A stretch of DNA of 64,000 nt from Pengzhenrongella sicca (GTDB taxonomy: Bacteria > Actinomycetota > Actinomycetes > Actinomycetales > Cellulomonadaceae), in the NCBI RefSeq assembly GCF_017569225.1, contig NZ_CP071868.1, forward strand, positions 2,728,001 through 2,792,000, written 5' to 3'. Each line of letters starts with the position of its first letter. The stretch's first letter is position 1. Of the stretch, positions 8,100-16,301 are shown piece after piece. A program made the translations under genes and the position numbers. The notes beneath the pieces were generated by a model, which saw nothing but the letters and a program-made list of their open reading frames with translations, had not been told where the DNA came from and ran no database searches.

Positions 8100-8594
8100 C
8101 TAGACGACCGGGGCGCCCGGCCCGGCGAGCGCCGCCGCGAGCCGGTCCAGCAGCTCGACCTGGCCCGCCACGACGAGCTCGCGCGCCTGCGGCAGCGGGC
8201 ACCAGTGCGCGCGGTCCAGCTCGGGGAAGGCCTGCACCCGGCCGGAATGGGGCGGCCACTCGAGGTCGAAGGTGTTGGACGAGAGCTGGGTGACGTCGCA
8301 GTCGCCCGCGCGCGCCCAGGCCAGCACCGACTTGCCCGAACGCTGGCGCACCGTCCCGAGCGCGAGGTCGGGGCCGGGCCCGGGCGGGGGCGGCTGGCCG
8401 ATCTCCTCGGTGAACTCGCGCACGGCGGCCGCGTGCGGGTCCTCGTCGGGCGCGAGCTCGCCCTTCGGGATGGACCAGGCGCGGGCGTCCTTGCGCGCCC
8501 AGAACGGCCCACCCATGTGCCCGATGAGCACCTCGACGACGCCGCCGCGCACCCGGTACAGCAGCAGCCCCGCGCTCGTGCGCGCGGCGCTCAC
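8100..8594 (-). CDS. NUDIX hydrolase
   Basis: A 164-residue NUDIX phosphohydrolase. The signature GX5EX7REUXEEXGU is intact from residue 45: G-ELAPD-E-DPHAAAV-REFTEEIG. The N-terminus SAGLLLYRVRGGVVEVLIGHMGGPFWA and the SIPKGE lead-in are those of the group annotated as 8-oxo-dGTP/diadenosine-type NUDIX proteins with unknown natural substrate. GTG start at 8594 overlaps the PEP carboxylase TGA (GTGA), so it is co-translated with ppc. The pairing may be incidental housekeeping; nothing ties it to the carboxylase reaction. Confidence 0.85.
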   Translation of the reverse strand: MSAARTSAGLLLYRVRGGVVEVLIGHMGGPFWARKDARAWSIPKGELAPDEDPHAAAVREFTEEIGQPPPPGPGPDLALGTVRQRSGKSVLAWARAGDCDVTQLSSNTFDLEWPPHSGRVQAFPELDRAHWCPLPQARELVVAGQVELLDRLAAALAGPGAPVV

Positions 8595-11266
8595 CCGGTG
8601 TTCTGCAGCCCGGCCGCGACGCCGTTGACGCTCAGCAGCAGGAGCCTGCGCAGGCCCTCGACCTCGTCCGGGTCGACGCCCGCGCGCAGCCGCTTGAGCG
8701 CACGCAGCTGGAGCAGGGAGAGCGCGTCGATGTAGGGGCTGCGCAGCTGCACGGCGCGGCCGAGCACGCGCCGGCGCGAGAGCACGCCGTTGCTGGCGGT
8801 GATCGCGAGCACCCACTGCCGCGTCAACCGCATCTCCGCGAGCACCAGCTCGGCCAGGTCGGCGCGGTCGCCCAGCGCGAGGTAGCGCGACGCGATCCGC
8901 TCGTCGGTCTTGGCGAGCGACATCTCGACGTTGTCGATGAGCGTCGCGAACAGCGGCCAGTCGGCGTACGCGGCCTGGAGCTCGGCGAGGTCGCCGGCGG
9001 CCTCGAGCGCCGAGCCGAGCCCGAACCAGCCCGCGAGGTTCGTGCGCGCCTGCGACCACGAGAACACCCACGGGATCGCCCGGAGGTCGTCCAGCGACTC
9101 GACCGAGAGGCCTCGCCGCGCCGGGCGGGAGCCGAGCGGCAGCAGGCCGATCTCCTCCAACGGGGTCACCTCGCCGAACCAGTGCGGGAAGCCGTCGGCG
9201 CGCACGAGCTCGAAGAAGCGGGCGCGCGACGCGGCGTCGAGCACGCCGGCGAGCCCCGCAAACCGCTCGGTCGCGGCGGCGTTGCTGCGCTCGAGCGAGG
9301 GCGACCCCGCGAGCAGCGTCGCCGCGGCCACCTGCTCGATGTGCCGCGCGGCGATCACGGGGTCCCCGTAGCGGGCGAAGATGACCTCGCCCTGCTCGGT
9401 GAGCTTGAACCGGCCGTCCACGGAACCCGGCGGCTGCGCGAGCAGCGCGCGGTTGGCGGGGCCGCCGCCGCGGCCGAGCGCGCCGCCGCGACCGTGGAAG
9501 AGCGTCAGGCTCAGCCCGTGCCCGCGCGCCCAGCCGGTGATCCGGCTCTGGGCGACGTCGAGCGCGAGGGTCGCGGCGACGGGGCCGACGTCCTTGGACG
9601 AGTCGGAGTAGCCGAGCATGACCTCGATCCGGCGCCCGTTGCTCTCGAGCCGGCGCCGCACGGGCTCCAGCTCGAGCATCGCCTCGAGGATGTCCACGCT
9701 GGCCTCGAGGTCGGCGGCGGTCTCGAACAGCGGTACGACGTCGATCACGGGGGCCTGGTCGACGTCCGGGAACAGCAGCGCCGCGAGCTCGTACACCGCG
9801 GCGATGTGCTCCGGCTTCTGGGTGAACGAGACGATGTACCGGCGGGCCGCCTCGACGCCGTGGCGGCGCTGGATCGAGGAGATCGCGCGGAACGTGTCGA
9901 GCACCTCGGCGGTCTGGGCGGACAGCTCGCCGTCGAGCCCGGCGGCGGCGATCTCGGCGAGCGCGGCCGCGTGCACCTGGGAGTGCTGGCGCACCTCGAG
10001 CTCGGCGAGGTGGAAGCCGAACGTCTGCACCTGCCAGATGAGTTGCTGGAGGTCGCCCCACGCGCCGCGGGGGGCGCCCGCCGCGATGAGCGAGCGCTGC
10101 ACCACGAACAGGTCGGCCTCGAGCTGGTCGGCGGTCGGGTAGGCGAGGTCGGCGTCCCGGCGTCGGGTCGCCGCGATGCGCTCGGCGACGACGAGCAGCG
10201 CGCGGCGATGCGGCTCGTTCGGCGAGTCCGCTGCGATCCGCGCCGTGATCTGCTCGGAGAGGCCGCGCTGGCGCTGCCAGAGCCCGAGCAGCTCCGCCGA
10301 GGCCGGGGTGCCGAAGCCGTCGTGCGTCAGCGCGCTCCCGGTGGCCCGCGCCGCGGCCTCGAGCGCTGACAGGACGTGCTCGGAGGCGATCACGGCCGCC
10401 GTGCGCGTGATGTCGGCGGTCACGTTCGGGTTGCCGTCGCGGTCGCCCCCGATCCACGAGCCCAGCCGCACGAACGGGCGCACGACGGGCGCCTTGACGC
10501 CCGCGAGGTCGCTCTGCAGCCAGTCGTCGAGCCGGCGGTACACCGACGGGAACACCGTGAAGAACGTCGCGTCGAACACCGCCATGACCGTGCGGACCTC
10601 GTCGAGCACGGTCGGCTTCGTCGCGCGCAGCGGGGAGGTGCGCCACAGCGCGTCGATCTCCGCGAGCAGCCGGCGCTCGTTCTCCGCGAGCGACGTGCCG
10701 CCGACGTGCAGCGAATCGCGCTCGACGATCAGCTCCGAGATGCGCCGGATCGCGTTCGCGACCGCGCGGCGGCGGGCCTCGGTCGGGTGCGCCGTCACGA
10801 CGGGGCGGAACTCGAGGGCCTGCAGCCGCTCGATCGCGGCGTCGAGCCCGATCTCCTTGGCCAGCTCCACGACCGCAGCCGGCAGCGAGTCGTCGGGAGC
10901 CAGCTCGTGCGGGGCCAGGACCGACTCGCGCTCGCGCAGGATGCGCACGCGGTGGTACTCCTCCGCGAGGTTCGCGAGGTGGAAGTAGCAGGTGAACGCG
11001 CGCGCGACCTGCTCGGCCCGCTCGGCCGAGAAGCTCTCGACGAGCGCCTCGGCCTGCGCGAACGCCTCCGCGCCGTTCGGGTCGTGCGCGCCGATGGCGA
11101 GCTCGCGCAGGCGCTCGACGTCGGCCAGCAGCTCCTCGCCGCCCGCCTCGCGCAGGACCTTGCCCAGCAGGCCGCCGAGCAGTCGGACGTCGGTACGCAG
11201 GGCTTCGGGGACGTCGTGCCGGGCCAGGCCGCGGCGGACGTCTTGCTGCGTGTTGTCGGTGCTCAC
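8591..11266 (-). CDS. ppc: phosphoenolpyruvate carboxylase
   Basis: Carboxylates PEP to oxaloacetate with bicarbonate, refilling the TCA cycle. The 891-residue product matches the family length. Catalytic signatures are present: VVTAHPTEARRR (first His site), GSWIGGDRDGNPNVTADIT, VMLGYSDSSKDVG, LTLFHGRGGALGRGGGPANRA (mobile loop and second site), and the C-terminal QNTG that closes bacterial enzymes. The GTG at 11266 has no clear ribosome site within 15 bases. Upstream is divergent from the xanthine dehydrogenase genes with 111 bases between starts; downstream it overlaps the NUDIX gene by four bases. Confidence 0.97.
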   Translation of the reverse strand: MSTDNTQQDVRRGLARHDVPEALRTDVRLLGGLLGKVLREAGGEELLADVERLRELAIGAHDPNGAEAFAQAEALVESFSAERAEQVARAFTCYFHLANLAEEYHRVRILRERESVLAPHELAPDDSLPAAVVELAKEIGLDAAIERLQALEFRPVVTAHPTEARRRAVANAIRRISELIVERDSLHVGGTSLAENERRLLAEIDALWRTSPLRATKPTVLDEVRTVMAVFDATFFTVFPSVYRRLDDWLQSDLAGVKAPVVRPFVRLGSWIGGDRDGNPNVTADITRTAAVIASEHVLSALEAAARATGSALTHDGFGTPASAELLGLWQRQRGLSEQITARIAADSPNEPHRRALLVVAERIAATRRRDADLAYPTADQLEADLFVVQRSLIAAGAPRGAWGDLQQLIWQVQTFGFHLAELEVRQHSQVHAAALAEIAAAGLDGELSAQTAEVLDTFRAISSIQRRHGVEAARRYIVSFTQKPEHIAAVYELAALLFPDVDQAPVIDVVPLFETAADLEASVDILEAMLELEPVRRRLESNGRRIEVMLGYSDSSKDVGPVAATLALDVAQSRITGWARGHGLSLTLFHGRGGALGRGGGPANRALLAQPPGSVDGRFKLTEQGEVIFARYGDPVIAARHIEQVAAATLLAGSPSLERSNAAATERFAGLAGVLDAASRARFFELVRADGFPHWFGEVTPLEEIGLLPLGSRPARRGLSVESLDDLRAIPWVFSWSQARTNLAGWFGLGSALEAAGDLAELQAAYADWPLFATLIDNVEMSLAKTDERIASRYLALGDRADLAELVLAEMRLTRQWVLAITASNGVLSRRRVLGRAVQLRSPYIDALSLLQLRALKRLRAGVDPDEVEGLRRLLLLSVNGVAAGLQNTG

Positions 11267-11377
11267 ACGTCGGAGACTAGGTGATCCGCCCGCCAGAAGC
11301 CGAGAGTCTCGCTGTGGTGGACACCCCGGCCCGATGCCCAGCGGGCGCGCACGCGATGGGGTTGAATACGCCGAACC

Positions 11378-12187
11378 ATGGATCTTGTCTCAGTGCGCAC
11401 CACGCGGGTCCCGCGCAGCCGGGCCGAGCTCACGTTCTCCGCCGGCGACCTCCCGCTCGGCGGCGGCACCTGGCTGTTCTCCGAGCCGCAGCCCGGCGTG
11501 ACCGGGCTGGTCGACCTCACGGGCCTGGGCTGGCCCGCGATCACCGCGACGCCGGACGCGCTCGTCGTCGCCGCGACGTGCACCCTCGAGGACCTGGCCC
11601 GCGTGCCCGCCGCGCAATGCGGCGCGGCGCGCGAGCTGATCTGGCGGTGCTGTACGGCGCTGCTCGGCTCGTACAAGATCTGGCACACCGCGACCGTCGG
11701 CGGCAACATCTGCCTCGCGCTGCCCGCCGGGCCGATGACGTCGCTCGCGGTCGCGCTCGACGCGCAGGCCGTCACCTGGCCCGCGGGCGGCGGCGAACGG
11801 CGGCTGCCGGTCGCGGACCTCGTCGTCGACGTGCGCGCGTGCGACCTGGCGCCCGGCGAGGTGCTGCGCGCGATCGAGATCCCGGCCGCCTCGCTGGCGG
11901 CGCGGACCGGTTTTCGGCGCCTCGCGCTCTCGCCGCTCGGGCGGTCCGGGACGCTCGTGATCGCGCGCGCCGACGCCGCCGGCGAGTTCGTCGTCACCGT
12001 CACCGCGGGCACGCGGCGGCCTCACCAGCTGCGGTTCGACGAGGTGCCGCCGGCGCGGGCGCTCGAGTCCGCCGTCCTGCGCCTGGACGACTGGTACGAC
12101 GACGCCCACGGCGCCCCGGACTGGCGGCGCGCGATGACGGCGCTGCTCGCGGAGGAGCTACGCGTCGAGCTCGGGGGCGCGGCATGA
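11378..12187 (+). CDS. xanthine dehydrogenase FAD-binding subunit
   Basis: A 269-residue FAD-domain protein of the xanthine dehydrogenase/CO dehydrogenase medium-subunit family. It carries LPLGGGTWLF near residue 31 and the second flavin motif HTATVGGNICLALPAGPM around residues 107-124, where family members have a TVGGN-type loop. It would carry electrons from the 2Fe-2S clusters of the next gene's product to NAD. The gene opens the xdh operon and overlaps the large subunit gene by ATGA. At 269 residues it is near the usual 270-290. Confidence 0.85.
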   Translation: MDLVSVRTTRVPRSRAELTFSAGDLPLGGGTWLFSEPQPGVTGLVDLTGLGWPAITATPDALVVAATCTLEDLARVPAAQCGAARELIWRCCTALLGSYKIWHTATVGGNICLALPAGPMTSLAVALDAQAVTWPAGGGERRLPVADLVVDVRACDLAPGEVLRAIEIPAASLAARTGFRRLALSPLGRSGTLVIARADAAGEFVVTVTAGTRRPHQLRFDEVPPARALESAVLRLDDWYDDAHGAPDWRRAMTALLAEELRVELGGAA

Positions 12188-14925
12188 GGTTCGAGGTGGA
12201 CGGCGAGCCCGTCCAGGCCACCCCGGAGCCCGGCCAGGTGCTGCGCACGCTGCTGCGCGAGCAGGGGAACGTCGCGGTCAAGAAGGGCTGCGACGCGGGC
12301 GACTGCGGCGCGTGCACCGTGCTACTCGACGGCGCACCCGTGCACTCGTGCCTGATCCCGGCGCACCGCCTCGACGGCGCGAGCGTCACGACGGTCGCCG
12401 GCCTCGGGACGCCGGCGGACCCCCACCCGCTGCAGCGCGCGTTCGTCGCCGCGGCCGGCTTCCAGTGCGGGTTCTGCACCGCCGGGATGATCGTGACGGC
12501 GTCCACGTTCGGGGCGGTCGACGAGGCGTGCGACGAAGACCACGACGAGGACCACGACGACGCGCACGACCTCGCGCGTCTGCTCAAGGGCAACCTCTGC
12601 CGCTGCACGGGCTACCGCTCGATCCGCGACGCGATCGCGGGCGTCGCCAACACCGAGGCGGCCCCCGCGGGCGACGCGGCGGGCCGCTCGGTCGCCGCGC
12701 CGGCCGCGCTGCGCGTGGCGACGGGTCGCGAGGAGTACACGCTCGACCTCACGACGACGGCGCTCACGCACCTGGCGGTGCTCGGCAGCCCGCACGCGCA
12801 CGCGCGCATCACGCGCATCGACGCCAGCGCCGCCGAGTCGCTGCCCGGCGTGCACGCCGTCCTCACGCACCACGACTCCCCCACCACCGCGTTCTCGACC
12901 GGCCGGCACGAGCGCCGCACCGAGGACCCGGACGACACGCTCGTGCTCGACGCCGTCCTGCGCTTTCGCGGCCAGCGGGTTGCGGCCGTCGTCGCCGACA
13001 CGGTCGCGATCGCCGAGCGCGCGCTCGCCGCGATCGTCGTCGAGTACGAGGTGCTGCCCGCGGTGTTCGACCCCGAGGAGGCCCGCTCCCCGGGCGCCCC
13101 GCTGCTGCACGGCGAGAAGGGCCCGCAGGCGCGGATCGCGCACCCCGAGCGCAACACGCTCGCGGCCCTGCACGGCGAGCTGGGTGACGTGACGGCCGCG
13201 CTCGAGGCGGCCGACGTCGTCGTCGGCGGGACGTGGCGGACCCAGCGCGTGAGCCACGCGGCGCTCGAGACCCATGCGACGCGCGGCTGGCTGGACGCCG
13301 CCGGCCGGCTGGTGCTGCGCACGTCCAGCCAGGTGCCGTACCTGGTGCGGGACGAGCTGTGCCACATCTTCGGGCTCGAGCCGGCCGGGGTGCGGGTGTT
13401 CACGGCGCGTGTCGGCGGCGGGTTCGGGGGCAAGCAGGAGCTGCTGACCGAGGACCTCGTGACCCTCGCGGTGCTGCGGACCGGGCGGCCGGTGCAGTAC
13501 GAGTTCACGCGCGAGGACGAGTTCACGATCGCCCCGACCCGGCACCCGATGCGCATCTCCGTGACGCTCGGCGCGACGCGCGACGGCCTGCTCACCGCGA
13601 TCGCCGTCGACGAGCTCGCGGACACCGGCGCGTACGGCAACCACGGCATCGGGGTGATGTTCCACAGCGTGAGCGAGTCGCTCAGCGTGTACCGCTGCGC
13701 GAACAAGCGCGTGGACGCCGAGAGCGTCTACACGAACAACCTCCCGTCGGGCGCGTTCCGCGGGTACGGCCTCGGGCAGGTGATCTTCGCGGTCGAGTCG
13801 GCGCTGGACGAGCTCGCGCGCGAGCTGCGCCTGGACCCGTTCGAGCTGCGCCGGCGCAACGTCGTCGTGCCCGGGGACGCGCTGGTCGTGACGGACGCGG
13901 CGGAGCAGGGCGACCTGGGGTTCGGCAGCTACGGGCTCGACCAGTGCCTCGACCTCGCGCAGGCCGCGCTCGCGCGCGGGAACGGCGTGCCGGCGCCGGC
14001 CGGGCCGCGCTGGTCGGTCGGGACCGGGATGGCGATCGCGATGATCGCGTCGCTGCCGCCGCGCGGGCACTTCGCCGAGACGAGCGTCGAGCTGCTCGCG
14101 AACGGGGACTACGAGGTGTGCGTCGGCACGGCCGAGTTCGGCAACGGCACTACGACCGTGCACGCGCAGCTCGCGGCGACCGCGCTGGCCACGACCATCG
14201 GCCGCATTCGCATCCGGCAGTCCGACACCGACGCCGCGCGGTACGACACGGGCGCGTGGGGCTCGGCCGGCGTCGTCGTCGCGGGCAAAGCGCTGCTGGC
14301 CGCGGCCACGACGCTCGCAGGGCTGCTGGCCGAGCGGGCCGAGGCCGTCACCGGACGGGCCGGGGGGCGGCTCGAGGCCGGCGGCGTGCGGGTCGGGGCG
14401 GACCTCGTGGACCCGGCCGCGCTGCTGGCGGACGGGCCGCTGCGGGCGGAAGGCACCCACGACGGCACCCCCCGGTCGGTCGCGTTCAACGTGCACGCGT
14501 TCCGGGTCGCGGTCGACGCCGGGACGGGCGAGGTGCGGATCCTGCAGTCCGTGCAGGCCGCCGACGCCGGCACGGTGCTCAACCCCGAGCAGCTGCGCGG
14601 GCAGATCGAGGGCGGCACCGCGCAGGCGATCGGGTCAGCGCTGTACGAGGACCTGCGGGTCGACGGCGCGGGGCGCGTGACGACGTCGGCCTTCCGGGAC
14701 TACCACGTGCCGCAGCTCGCGGACGTGCCCGACACCGAGGTGTACTTCGCGAGCACGCACGACGCCCTCGGCCCGCTCGGGGCCAAATCGATGAGCGAGG
14801 CGCCGTACAACCCGGTCGCGCCCGCCCTGGCGAACGCGATCCGCGACGCCCTGGGCGTCCGCCCCTACGCCCTCCCGATGTCCCGCCCCCACCTCTGGCG
14901 CCTCACCCACCCCACCCAACCCTGA
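12184..14925 (+). CDS. xanthine dehydrogenase, fused 2Fe-2S / molybdopterin subunit
   Basis: A 913-residue fusion of the small iron-sulfur subunit and the large molybdopterin subunit, which are separate proteins in many bacteria. Cluster Cys are 36, 41, 44, 56 (KGCDAGDCGACTV) and 95, 98, 139, 141 (QCGFCTAGM, NLCRCTGY). Between them residues 113-129 form an unusual Asp/Glu/His run (DEACDEDHDEDHDDAHD). The Moco domain starts near 170 with GGGFGGKQE, FRGYGLGQ and, near the C-terminus, SMSEAPYNPVAPALANAI, whose Glu is the expected base. Position with uricase and allantoinase supports hypoxanthine/xanthine as substrate; XdhC for cofactor sulfuration is encoded next door. Confidence 0.88.
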   Translation: MRFEVDGEPVQATPEPGQVLRTLLREQGNVAVKKGCDAGDCGACTVLLDGAPVHSCLIPAHRLDGASVTTVAGLGTPADPHPLQRAFVAAAGFQCGFCTAGMIVTASTFGAVDEACDEDHDEDHDDAHDLARLLKGNLCRCTGYRSIRDAIAGVANTEAAPAGDAAGRSVAAPAALRVATGREEYTLDLTTTALTHLAVLGSPHAHARITRIDASAAESLPGVHAVLTHHDSPTTAFSTGRHERRTEDPDDTLVLDAVLRFRGQRVAAVVADTVAIAERALAAIVVEYEVLPAVFDPEEARSPGAPLLHGEKGPQARIAHPERNTLAALHGELGDVTAALEAADVVVGGTWRTQRVSHAALETHATRGWLDAAGRLVLRTSSQVPYLVRDELCHIFGLEPAGVRVFTARVGGGFGGKQELLTEDLVTLAVLRTGRPVQYEFTREDEFTIAPTRHPMRISVTLGATRDGLLTAIAVDELADTGAYGNHGIGVMFHSVSESLSVYRCANKRVDAESVYTNNLPSGAFRGYGLGQVIFAVESALDELARELRLDPFELRRRNVVVPGDALVVTDAAEQGDLGFGSYGLDQCLDLAQAALARGNGVPAPAGPRWSVGTGMAIAMIASLPPRGHFAETSVELLANGDYEVCVGTAEFGNGTTTVHAQLAATALATTIGRIRIRQSDTDAARYDTGAWGSAGVVVAGKALLAAATTLAGLLAERAEAVTGRAGGRLEAGGVRVGADLVDPAALLADGPLRAEGTHDGTPRSVAFNVHAFRVAVDAGTGEVRILQSVQAADAGTVLNPEQLRGQIEGGTAQAIGSALYEDLRVDGAGRVTTSAFRDYHVPQLADVPDTEVYFASTHDALGPLGAKSMSEAPYNPVAPALANAIRDALGVRPYALPMSRPHLWRLTHPTQP

Positions 14926-14956
14926 CCCACCCTCCCGCCCCACCCTCCCGCCCCAC

Positions 14957-15021
14957 CCTGACCGGGTTTTCAGAGGAATTGGTGCGTCTGGCGCACCGAA
15001 ACCCCTGAAAACCGGGTCAGG
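14957..15021. terminator. long two-stage hairpin between convergent genes
   Basis: Two 17-base arms (14957-14973 and 15005-15021) pair with one mismatch, CCTGACCGGGTTTTCAG against its near-complement. Inside lies a second perfect stem GGTGCG/CGCACC (14981-14986, 14992-14997). It sits 31 bases after the xdh stop, and the right arm overlaps the xdhC stop codon. The TTTTC/GAAAA ends suit bidirectional termination. Confidence 0.6.
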
Positions 15022-16084
15022 AGGGGTGGATCGCGCCGGTCGTCGAGCGTAGGGGGGTGGCTGTGCGCGACGGGGTCCGGGACGTCAGGATCTCCGCGAC
15101 GATCGAGATCGCCGTCTCGGCGGGCGTGCTCGCGCCGAGGTCGAGGCCGATCGGCGAGCGCAGGCGCGCGATCGACTCCTCGGGCACGCCGCGCTCGCGC
15201 AGCGAGGCGACCCGGCGATCATGCGTGCGGCGCGACCCCATCGCACCGACGTACCCGGCCGGCGAGGCGAGGGCGATCGCGACGGCCTCGGCGTCGAACC
15301 GCGCGTCGTGGCTGAGCACGCACACTGCGGTGCGCTCGTCGATCGGCGTCTGGGCGAGGTAGGTGGTCGGCCAGGCCACGACGAGGTCGACGCCGGGAAA
15401 CCGCGCGGGGCTCGCAAAGAGCGCGCGCGGGTCGCAGACCGTGACCCGGTACCCGAGCGCCCGGGCCGCGGGCGCCAGCGCGGCCGAGAACTCCATCGCG
15501 CCGAGGATGATCAGCCGCGGCGGGGCGGAGGTGACCTCGAAGAAGACCTCGACCGGCGCGCCGCCGCACTCGAGGGAGCGCAGGGCCGTGCCGCCGTGGC
15601 GCACCCGCGCGGCGAGCTCGGCGTCGATGCGTTCGGAAAGCTCGGCGTCGAGGCGCGCGGCGACCTCGGCGTCCAAGCGGGCCGCGGACGCGGCGTCGAC
15701 CGGGTCGATTCTCGTCGCGACGCCGACGGCCTCGCCGCGCACCGCCGCGCGCAGCCGGTCGGCCGTCGGGTCCGCCCCGGTCAGGGGCCGCACGTGCACC
15801 CGCAGGGTCCCGCCGCAGGTGAGGCCGACGTCGTAGGCCGTCTCGTCGCTGACTCCGTACTCGACGGTTCGCGGCCGTCCGTCGGCGAGCACGCGCTCGC
15901 AGACCTCGATGACGGCGCCCTCGACGCAGCCGCCGGCGATGCTGCCGATCACCGCCGCGCCGTCGTACGCCATCGACGTGCCGACCGTCCGCGGCGCACT
16001 GCCGTCGATCGACACGGCCGTGGCCACCGCGAGCCGGCGGCCGGCGTCGAGCGCGGCGATCAACCGGTCGGCAATCTCGAACAT
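15017..16084 (-). CDS. XdhC family Moco sulfuration/insertion chaperone
   Basis: A 355-residue XdhC/CoxI family protein, which binds and sulfurates molybdenum cofactor before insertion into xanthine dehydrogenase. The N-terminal domain has VDGSAPRTVG-like SIDGSAPRTVGTSMAYDG and GSIAGGCVEGAVIEV with its Cys. The C-terminal Rossmann domain has LIILGAMEFSAALAPAARALGYRVTVCDPR and closes with GYVGAMGSRRT and the SPIGLDLGA loop. Around residues 155-190 there is an inserted helical repeat (ARLDAEVAARLDAELSERID, then DAELAARV). The ATG at 16084 was chosen by domain start. Converges with the xdh operon; diverges from allantoinase. Confidence 0.9.
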   Translation of the reverse strand: MFEIADRLIAALDAGRRLAVATAVSIDGSAPRTVGTSMAYDGAAVIGSIAGGCVEGAVIEVCERVLADGRPRTVEYGVSDETAYDVGLTCGGTLRVHVRPLTGADPTADRLRAAVRGEAVGVATRIDPVDAASAARLDAEVAARLDAELSERIDAELAARVRHGGTALRSLECGGAPVEVFFEVTSAPPRLIILGAMEFSAALAPAARALGYRVTVCDPRALFASPARFPGVDLVVAWPTTYLAQTPIDERTAVCVLSHDARFDAEAVAIALASPAGYVGAMGSRRTHDRRVASLRERGVPEESIARLRSPIGLDLGASTPAETAISIVAEILTSRTPSRTATPLRSTTGAIHPS

Positions 16085-16131
16085 GGGCCCATGCTCACAC
16101 GCGCCGGCCGCCCGCGCTGGCGTCCGCGCGC

Positions 16132-16231
16132 CCGTCCGCGCGGAGCATGTGACGCATGGGGCGGGCGACGCCCCGAGCCCCCGGCCGCGAGGCCACGTCA
16201 GCACCACCCGTCACATGCTCCGCGCGGACGG
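16132..16231. promoter_or_regulatory. perfect 23-bp inverted repeat in xdhC-allB divergent region
   Basis: Arms 16132-16154 and 16209-16231 are exact reverse complements over 23 bases; the core reads GCGCGGAGCATGTGAC. The 54-base spacer contains a further stem GGGGCG/CGCCCC and GGCC/GGCC. It lies between the starts of two divergent purine genes, 48 bases before xdhC and 70 before allantoinase. Operator pair, cruciform or small mobile repeat are all possible; no target-site duplication is visible at its edges. The remaining bases between 16085 and 16301 show nothing else I recognise. Confidence 0.7.
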
Positions 16232-16301
16232 CGGCGCGCAGGCCCCGGTGGCGCTGCCGTCTGCTTCAATGACCCGATCCGGACCGACGACGGGGGCGCG
16301 C

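Noticed and set aside
12322-14496. 724-codon frame opposite the xanthine dehydrogenase gene
   Set aside because: Same shadow pattern; no recognizable fold.
12184-14925. Fusion of iron-sulfur and molybdopterin subunits as a sequencing artefact
   Set aside because: One continuous frame with an uninterrupted linker and all motifs in register; a base error would break rather than join the frames.
16132-16231. Inverted repeat read as an intrinsic terminator
   Set aside because: It lies upstream of both divergent genes, and there is no T-run; a terminator has no job there.
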